The position numbers and the translations under genes are program-made. The notes beneath the pieces were generated by a model. The model was not told the origin of the DNA. It did no database searches and saw only the letters and a list, made by a program, of their open reading frames with translations. From NCBI GenBank assembly GCA_964579325.1, contig CAZOHN010000162.1:1-8214 (forward strand): DNA of 8,214 nt, written 5' to 3'. Shown here piece after piece: positions 4,940 through 8,214 of this stretch. Each line of letters opens with the position of its first letter. Position 1 is the first letter of the stretch. Source of the stretch: CAZOHN01 sp964579325. Its GTDB lineage: Bacteria > Pseudomonadota > Alphaproteobacteria > Rhodobacterales > Rhodobacteraceae.

Positions 4940-5665
4940 CTACTTCGACAACCCGGAGAGTTGGCCCAGCGCCTCCGCCCAACTGATCTTGTGCGAGAAG
5001 CTTCCAGTCTCGAGAAAATGCAGCGTCTCAGCGATGGCGATGGGGTTGTTCATGATGAAGGTGTGGGTGGCGGGCAACACGAGATGGTCGTCCATCCCAC
5101 GAAGGCGCGTGCTCTCGACCGAGACCTTGCCGTCGTCGGGGCCCTTGATGATCGACGAGTAGTAGGGGTTCAGCGACTGGTTCCCCGCGATTACCCCCAG
5201 TTCGAACCGCGCAGGCCCAAGCTGGTTCGGCAGGCTGTCGGGCGTGGTTCCAAGTTCGAGCCCCGCGGGGCCGTTCAGCCACTGGAACGCCCCGAGATCA
5301 CCGAAGGCATCGACGAGTTCCGAGCCCTTGTTCGGCGGCGCGAGCATGACGACACGGCCCATCTTCGTGGGACGATGTTCCTTGAGCCAGGCGCGGACCA
5401 GAATGCCGCCCATCGAGTGAGTCACGAAGTGGACCGTCTGATCGCCGCAGGTCGCGACGGCCTCATTCACGTCGGCCACCAGTGCTTCGAACGGCGCGCG
5501 CGTCGAGGGGTAGCCATGGTTGACGATCGTGTAACCCTCTGCGGCGAGAGCCTCCTTCATCACCACAAGACTCGTGTCGCTTCGGGCGAGACCATGCAGA
5601 AGCACCACGCAGTCGGCATGGGCAGGCAGCGGCAACGCGAGAAGCAGGACTGCGAGAACCTTCAT
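4940..5665 (-). CDS. Secreted alpha/beta-hydrolase (lipase/esterase-like), 241 aa
   Basis: A probable exported serine hydrolase of unknown substrate. Residues 1-17 form a short Sec signal peptide (MKVLAVLLLALPLPAHA, AHA cleavage site). Strand-loop LLHGL (22-26) gives the oxyanion side; THSMGG (82-87) is the nucleophile elbow with Ser84. The acid is probably Asp178 in DDGKVSVES and the base His201 in ATHTFIM. The layout resembles class-2 lipase/DUF676-like hydrolases. Cys19 and Cys73 could form a disulfide after export. The frame opens earlier at a TTG (5701), but ATG 5665 is preferred because the signal peptide starts there; GAGG lies only 2 bases upstream, so the SD is poor. A tail of about 20 residues after the last helix is amphipathic. 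It diverges from the NUDIX gene across 65 bases. It may act on lipids or esters in the periplasm; this is inference. Confidence 0.88.
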   Translation of the reverse strand: MKVLAVLLLALPLPAHADCVVLLHGLARSDTSLVVMKEALAAEGYTIVNHGYPSTRAPFEALVADVNEAVATCGDQTVHFVTHSMGGILVRAWLKEHRPTKMGRVVMLAPPNKGSELVDAFGDLGAFQWLNGPAGLELGTTPDSLPNQLGPARFELGVIAGNQSLNPYYSSIIKGPDDGKVSVESTRLRGMDDHLVLPATHTFIMNNPIAIAETLHFLETGSFSHKISWAEALGQLSGLSK

Positions 5666-5730
5666 GGCCTCGAACGTGGGGCAGCACTGGCCTCTGGACA
5701 ATCGTTTCGCTGCGTCATTTCCTGCCGGAC

Positions 5731-6174
5731 ATGTTGTCCCGCCCGCCCCGCCTTGCTGTCCGCGCGCTGATCCTGCGTGATAGCCGTCTGCTGCTCGTCA
5801 ATGCCTACGGCGGGGGCAACAGCGACCTATGGTGCGCCCCGGGCGGTGGCGTGGAACCTCACACCTCGCTTCCGGACAATCTCGTCCGCGAAGTCCATGA
5901 GGAAACCGGAATGCGGATCGTGGTGGGCGCGCCCTGTCTTGTGAACGAGTTTCACGCCCCGCAGCGCGATTTTCATCAGGTCGACGTCTATTTCCGATGT
6001 GCGGCAGTCGGTGAGATGCCGAGCGACTGGGTGGACCCCGAAGGGATCGTAACCGAGCGGCGCTGGTTTTCCTGTGAAGAGATGAGTGCAATCAGGTTCA
6101 AGCCGGACAGCCTCCCCACTGTCGCATGGGGTAGCGGCATCCTCTACGACGCCCTTGAACCGTTGGTCCGGTGA
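5731..6174 (+). CDS. NUDIX hydrolase, 147 aa
   Basis: A cytoplasmic hydrolase of the NUDIX superfamily, which cleaves nucleoside diphosphates linked to another group; the substrate cannot be read from sequence. The Nudix box spans residues 39-61: the metal-binding core REVHEETGM (53-61) is intact, with Glu54, Glu57 and Glu58. The upstream Glu of the G-x5-E part is replaced by Thr45 (GGGVEPHTS). WCAPGGG (34-40) precedes it. The N-terminal strand RLAVRALILRDSRLLLVN and C-terminal RRWFSCEEM are also typical. No SD precedes ATG 5731 (the preceding bases are CTGCCGGAC), so it may be leaderless or weakly translated; no better start was found. It is followed after 79 bases by the GNAT gene on the same strand, possibly one transcript. 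Confidence 0.92.
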   Translation: MLSRPPRLAVRALILRDSRLLLVNAYGGGNSDLWCAPGGGVEPHTSLPDNLVREVHEETGMRIVVGAPCLVNEFHAPQRDFHQVDVYFRCAAVGEMPSDWVDPEGIVTERRWFSCEEMSAIRFKPDSLPTVAWGSGILYDALEPLVR

Positions 6175-6253
6175 TGTGCAACGCAGTCCGAACCTGGCGC
6201 TCTGGCAAGCAGGCAAGCGGCCGGGCCAAGCTGAGCACCCATGAGACAGCCCG

Positions 6254-6748
6254 ATGCTCGTGATCCGCGCCCTCGATCCGTCGACCGACCGAGCCCTCGT
6301 GATGGACCTGTTCATGCGATCGGCGGACTACGTTGCGCTGGAGCGCGGCGAACCTCCCTCCGAGACGGCCGTCTCGGACTTCTTCGACGACGTAATGCCG
6401 GGCTGTGACATGTCGGCGATGCGCAAGCTTGGGCTGTTCGAAGCCTCGGGCCGGATCGTGGGGCTGATCGACATGGGCTTCGGGTTTCCGGGACCAGGCG
6501 ATGCGTACCTCGGACTGATGCAGTTGGCCGAAGACCGACGAGGCACCGGGCTTGGGCGCCTTGCCTTACGTGAAGTCGAGCGGATCGCGCGCGAGGGCGA
6601 GGCAGTGCGACTCTATCTCGCTGTGCTTGAGGGCAACCCCCGCGGGCGGTCCTTTTGGGAGAGGGAAGGTTTCGCCCCGTCGAAAGACGTCATTGCGCGC
6701 ATCGGTGGGAAGGAACATCGCGCGACCCGCATGGTCAAGGCGCTCTAG
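6254..6748 (+). CDS. GNAT-family N-acetyltransferase, 164 aa
   Basis: Transfers an acetyl group from acetyl-CoA to an unknown amine. The acetyl-CoA pyrophosphate-binding motif A is visible as LAEDRRGTGLG (91-101, R-R-G-x-G-x-G) followed by the helix RLALREVERIAREG. Motif B follows as VLEGNPRGRSFWEREGF, the usual N-x-x-A/G-x-x-F/Y pattern before the last strand. The N-terminal part (about residues 1-60) is the variable substrate-binding region. The start at 6254 gives a normal family N-terminus (MLVIRALDPSTD) but its SD is weak; an ATG at 6241 is out of frame. The TAG stop overlaps the TAG stop of the convergent transporter gene in a CTAG palindrome at 6745-6748. The NUDIX gene upstream may share its transcript. 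Confidence 0.9.
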   Translation: MLVIRALDPSTDRALVMDLFMRSADYVALERGEPPSETAVSDFFDDVMPGCDMSAMRKLGLFEASGRIVGLIDMGFGFPGPGDAYLGLMQLAEDRRGTGLGRLALREVERIAREGEAVRLYLAVLEGNPRGRSFWEREGFAPSKDVIARIGGKEHRATRMVKAL

Positions 6749-7581
6749 GTCCGCCGCCCGAGAGAGATCAGGACCCCTGCAAGAACAACCGTGCCGGCAG
6801 CGGCAATGCGCAGCGTGGGCATCTCTTGGAGGAGCATCGCACCTCCGGCCATGGCGATCACAGGCACGGTCAGTTGCATGACAGCGGCCTGGCTCGCCTG
6901 CAGCCGCGGCAGGACCTTGTACCACAAGGCATATCCCAGCCCGGAGGTGATGGCGCCAGACGCGATGGCCGCGGCGATGCCCTTTGCCGTCGCACCCGCG
7001 AAGTCAGGGGCCAGCATCAGCACGCAGAGCGCCGCGGGAAGCGCGGCCACGAAGTTCGCCGCAGTCGCGGCGATCGGGTCGGTCGCCCGTCTTCCGACCA
7101 GAGAATAGACACCCCATCCGATCGCAGCGGCAGCCATCAGTACCGCGCCGATAGCATCGGGCGCGCCCGCACCCTGCGGCCAGAGGAGCCAGGCGAGGCC
7201 GCCGAAGGCGATGCCGGCGCCCGCCCATCGCATCGGAGAAATCTGCTCGCGCCCGGAGATCGCGCCCGTGAACATGGTGACCTGAACGCCTCCGAAGAGG
7301 ATCAACGCCCCGAGGCCGGCATCCAGCGTCAGATAGGCAAACGAGAACCCGAGCATGTAGACCGCCAAGGCGCTGGCCCCTACGACGCGGCCACGCGCGA
7401 GAAGCTGCAGCCGGCTGCCCCGCAGCCAGACGATCGCCAGCAGGACGCCGGCACCGGCACCAAGCCGAATCGTGGCGAAGGATGCGGGACCGATGTCGCC
7501 CTCGGCCAGCGCCATGCGGTTCAGAACCGAGTTCAGGGCGAACGCGACCATCACCAGAGCCGCGACGAGTATGGCCCTCAT
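6745..7581 (-). CDS. EamA/DMT-superfamily transporter, 278 aa, ten membrane segments
   Basis: An inner-membrane protein of the drug/metabolite transporter superfamily, made of two EamA repeats. About ten hydrophobic segments can be counted, beginning with ILVAALVMVAFALNSVLN and ending with AAAGTVVLAGVLISLG. Repeat-typical features include the N-terminal NRMAL segment, the FAYLTL/GLGALILFGGVQ stretch at the end of repeat 1, and YALWYKVLPRLQAS plus VPVIAMAGGAMLLQE in repeat 2. The exported or imported compound cannot be told; members move amino acids, purines, organic ions or metabolites. ATG 7581 is chosen over a TTG at 7662 because GGGGGAAG lies 8 bases upstream and the first membrane helix starts at once. 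The upstream groEL transcript is ended by a strong terminator, so the gene probably has its own promoter in 7582-7686, though none is clear. Confidence 0.93.
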   Translation of the reverse strand: MRAILVAALVMVAFALNSVLNRMALAEGDIGPASFATIRLGAGAGVLLAIVWLRGSRLQLLARGRVVGASALAVYMLGFSFAYLTLDAGLGALILFGGVQVTMFTGAISGREQISPMRWAGAGIAFGGLAWLLWPQGAGAPDAIGAVLMAAAAIGWGVYSLVGRRATDPIAATAANFVAALPAALCVLMLAPDFAGATAKGIAAAIASGAITSGLGYALWYKVLPRLQASQAAVMQLTVPVIAMAGGAMLLQEMPTLRIAAAGTVVLAGVLISLGRRT

Positions 7582-7686
7582 GTCTACGGCTTCCCCCGCA
7601 GAACGCCCGATCCGGGTCGTGTGGCGAGGCTCTCTGATCGGAACTGTCGCACCATCCTGCAAGCGTGGACGAGGCGGGTCGGAATG

Positions 7687-7712
7687 AAAAGGGGCGCCCG
7701 GAGGCGCCCCTT
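7687..7712 (-). terminator. Intrinsic terminator of groEL
   Basis: Read on the minus strand, GGGGCGCC (7710-7703), loop TCCG (7702-7699), GGCGCCCC (7698-7691), then TTTT (7690-7687). Two A residues (7712-7711) can pair with the first two T, giving up to 10 base pairs. The loop UCCG closed by C-G is a UNCG-type tetraloop, which is unusually stable. It lies 24 bases past the groEL stop. Unlike the other gene ends in this window, this is a textbook Rho-independent terminator. Confidence 0.92.
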
Positions 7713-7736
7713 CGAATTGAACCTGATCGCGATGGA

Positions 7737-8214
7737 TCAGAAGTCCATCCCGCCGCCCATGCCACCGCCGGGCATGGCGGGCGCCTTGTCGTCCTTCGGA
7801 CGCTCGGCGATCATCGCTTCGGTGGTGATCAGGAGCGATGCGATCGACGCCGCATCTTCCAGCGCGGTGCGCACGACCTTGGCCGGGTCGATCACGCCGA
7901 ACTTGAACAGATCGCCGTACTCTTCGGTCTGGGCGTTGAAGCCGAACGTCTTGTCGTTCGACTCGCGCACCTTGCCCGCGACCACCGAGCCGTCGACGCC
8001 CGCGTTCTGGGCGATCTGGCGCAGCGGAGCCTCGAGGGCCTTGCGGACGATCACGATGCCGGCGTCCTGGTCGCTGTTGGCGCCCTTGAGTCCGTCGAGC
8101 ATCTTGCCACCCTGCACCAGAGCGACGCCACCCCCGACGACGATGCCTTCCTGAACCGCGGCACGGGTCGCGTTGAGCGCGTCGTCGACGCGATCCTTGC
8201 GCTCCTTCACCTCG
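7737..8214 (-). CDS. groEL: Chaperonin GroEL (Hsp60), 3' end of gene (5' truncated by window)
   Basis: The last 158 or so residues of GroEL, the 60-kDa subunit of the ATP-driven folding chamber that works with GroES in the cytoplasm. The frame is open to the window edge (codon GAG at 8213-8211) and ends with TGA at 7739-7737. Visible family landmarks are EVKERKDRVDDALNATRAAVQEGIV, the ATP-domain segment GGGVAL, NAGVDGSVV, YGDLFKFGVIDPAKVVRTALEDAAS and the flexible C-terminal GGM tail (GGGMGGGMDF). All belong to the equatorial domain. The upstream part, and presumably groES, lies to the right of the window. groEL and hsp20 are about 5 kb apart with unrelated genes between, so they are not one operon. 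Confidence 0.98.
   Translation of the reverse strand, partial: EVKERKDRVDDALNATRAAVQEGIVVGGGVALVQGGKMLDGLKGANSDQDAGIVIVRKALEAPLRQIAQNAGVDGSVVAGKVRESNDKTFGFNAQTEEYGDLFKFGVIDPAKVVRTALEDAASIASLLITTEAMIAERPKDDKAPAMPGGGMGGGMDF

Noticed and set aside
4961..5770. A 269-codon open frame on the plus strand
   Set aside because: Antisense to the secreted hydrolase, whose signal peptide and catalytic motifs are unmistakable; the frame also runs into the NUDIX gene.
6209..6222. Short direct repeat GGCAAGC x2 between the NUDIX and GNAT genes
   Set aside because: Two copies of seven bases only, no further periodicity; not a CRISPR or an operator I recognise.
7606..7616. Inverted repeat CCCG-ATC-CGGG upstream of the transporter
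   Set aside because: Arms of four bases in a GC-rich genome are expected by chance; no second copy or known operator was recognised.
7582..7662. Longer transporter start at a TTG (7662)
   Set aside because: The added 27 residues are charged and non-membrane, unlike the family; ATG 7581 has a purine-rich SD and leads straight into the first helix.
6655..8154. A 499-codon open frame on the plus strand
   Set aside because: It lies antisense to the EamA transporter and groEL and crosses the groEL terminator; its product is Arg/Gly/Pro-rich with no recognisable domain. A GC-rich shadow frame.
1..8214. Phage, transposon, defence or biosynthetic island
   Set aside because: All genes are ordinary chromosomal families with similar base composition; no integrase, transposase, tRNA, terminal repeats, toxin-antitoxin pair or other phenazine genes were seen.

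Overview
The window is GC-rich chromosomal DNA from an alphaproteobacterium, most likely of the family Rhodobacteraceae. Three things point there: the gene pair hsp20 and DUF1150, the cluster YdcH-like/purE/purK, and protein sequences that match my memory of that family. No mobile element, CRISPR array, tRNA or rRNA is visible. There is no gene-free stretch over 300 bases; the longest gaps are about 172 and 155 bases, and both hold regulatory signals.

Layout, left to right. (1) The 3' end of an adenylylsulfate kinase gene (+), sulfate assimilation. (2) A 97-base gap with inverted repeats, then a Hint-domain protein of unknown role (+). (3) Reading leftwards, a minus-strand operon hsp20, DUF1150, phzF-like isomerase; the phzF end overlaps the end of the Hint gene. 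(4) A compact divergent control region at about 2948-3119. (5) Rightwards, a small YdcH/DUF465 protein, then purE and purK, which overlap by 8 bases (de novo purine synthesis). (6) A convergent secreted alpha/beta-hydrolase (-). (7) A NUDIX hydrolase and a GNAT acetyltransferase (+). (8) A convergent EamA/DMT transporter (-), then the 3' end of groEL (-) with a strong intrinsic terminator.

The most interesting item is upstream of hsp20. The minus strand carries a near-consensus sigma-32 (RpoH) promoter, CTTGCA-N14-CCCCATAT. It is followed by a predicted leader of about 56 nt. The last hairpin of that leader pairs the entire Shine-Dalgarno sequence AAGGA with an anti-SD strand containing UCGCU, leaving one unpaired G. 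This is the layout of a ROSE-type RNA thermometer. hsp20, and through operon structure DUF1150 and the phzF-like gene, would then be under both transcriptional and translational heat control.

The other genes are housekeeping or generic accessory enzymes. Three convergent gene pairs are packed tightly (26-base overlap, 3-base gap, 4-base overlap), with no recognisable terminator between them. All functional calls come from reading motifs by eye; no database search or folding calculation was run.
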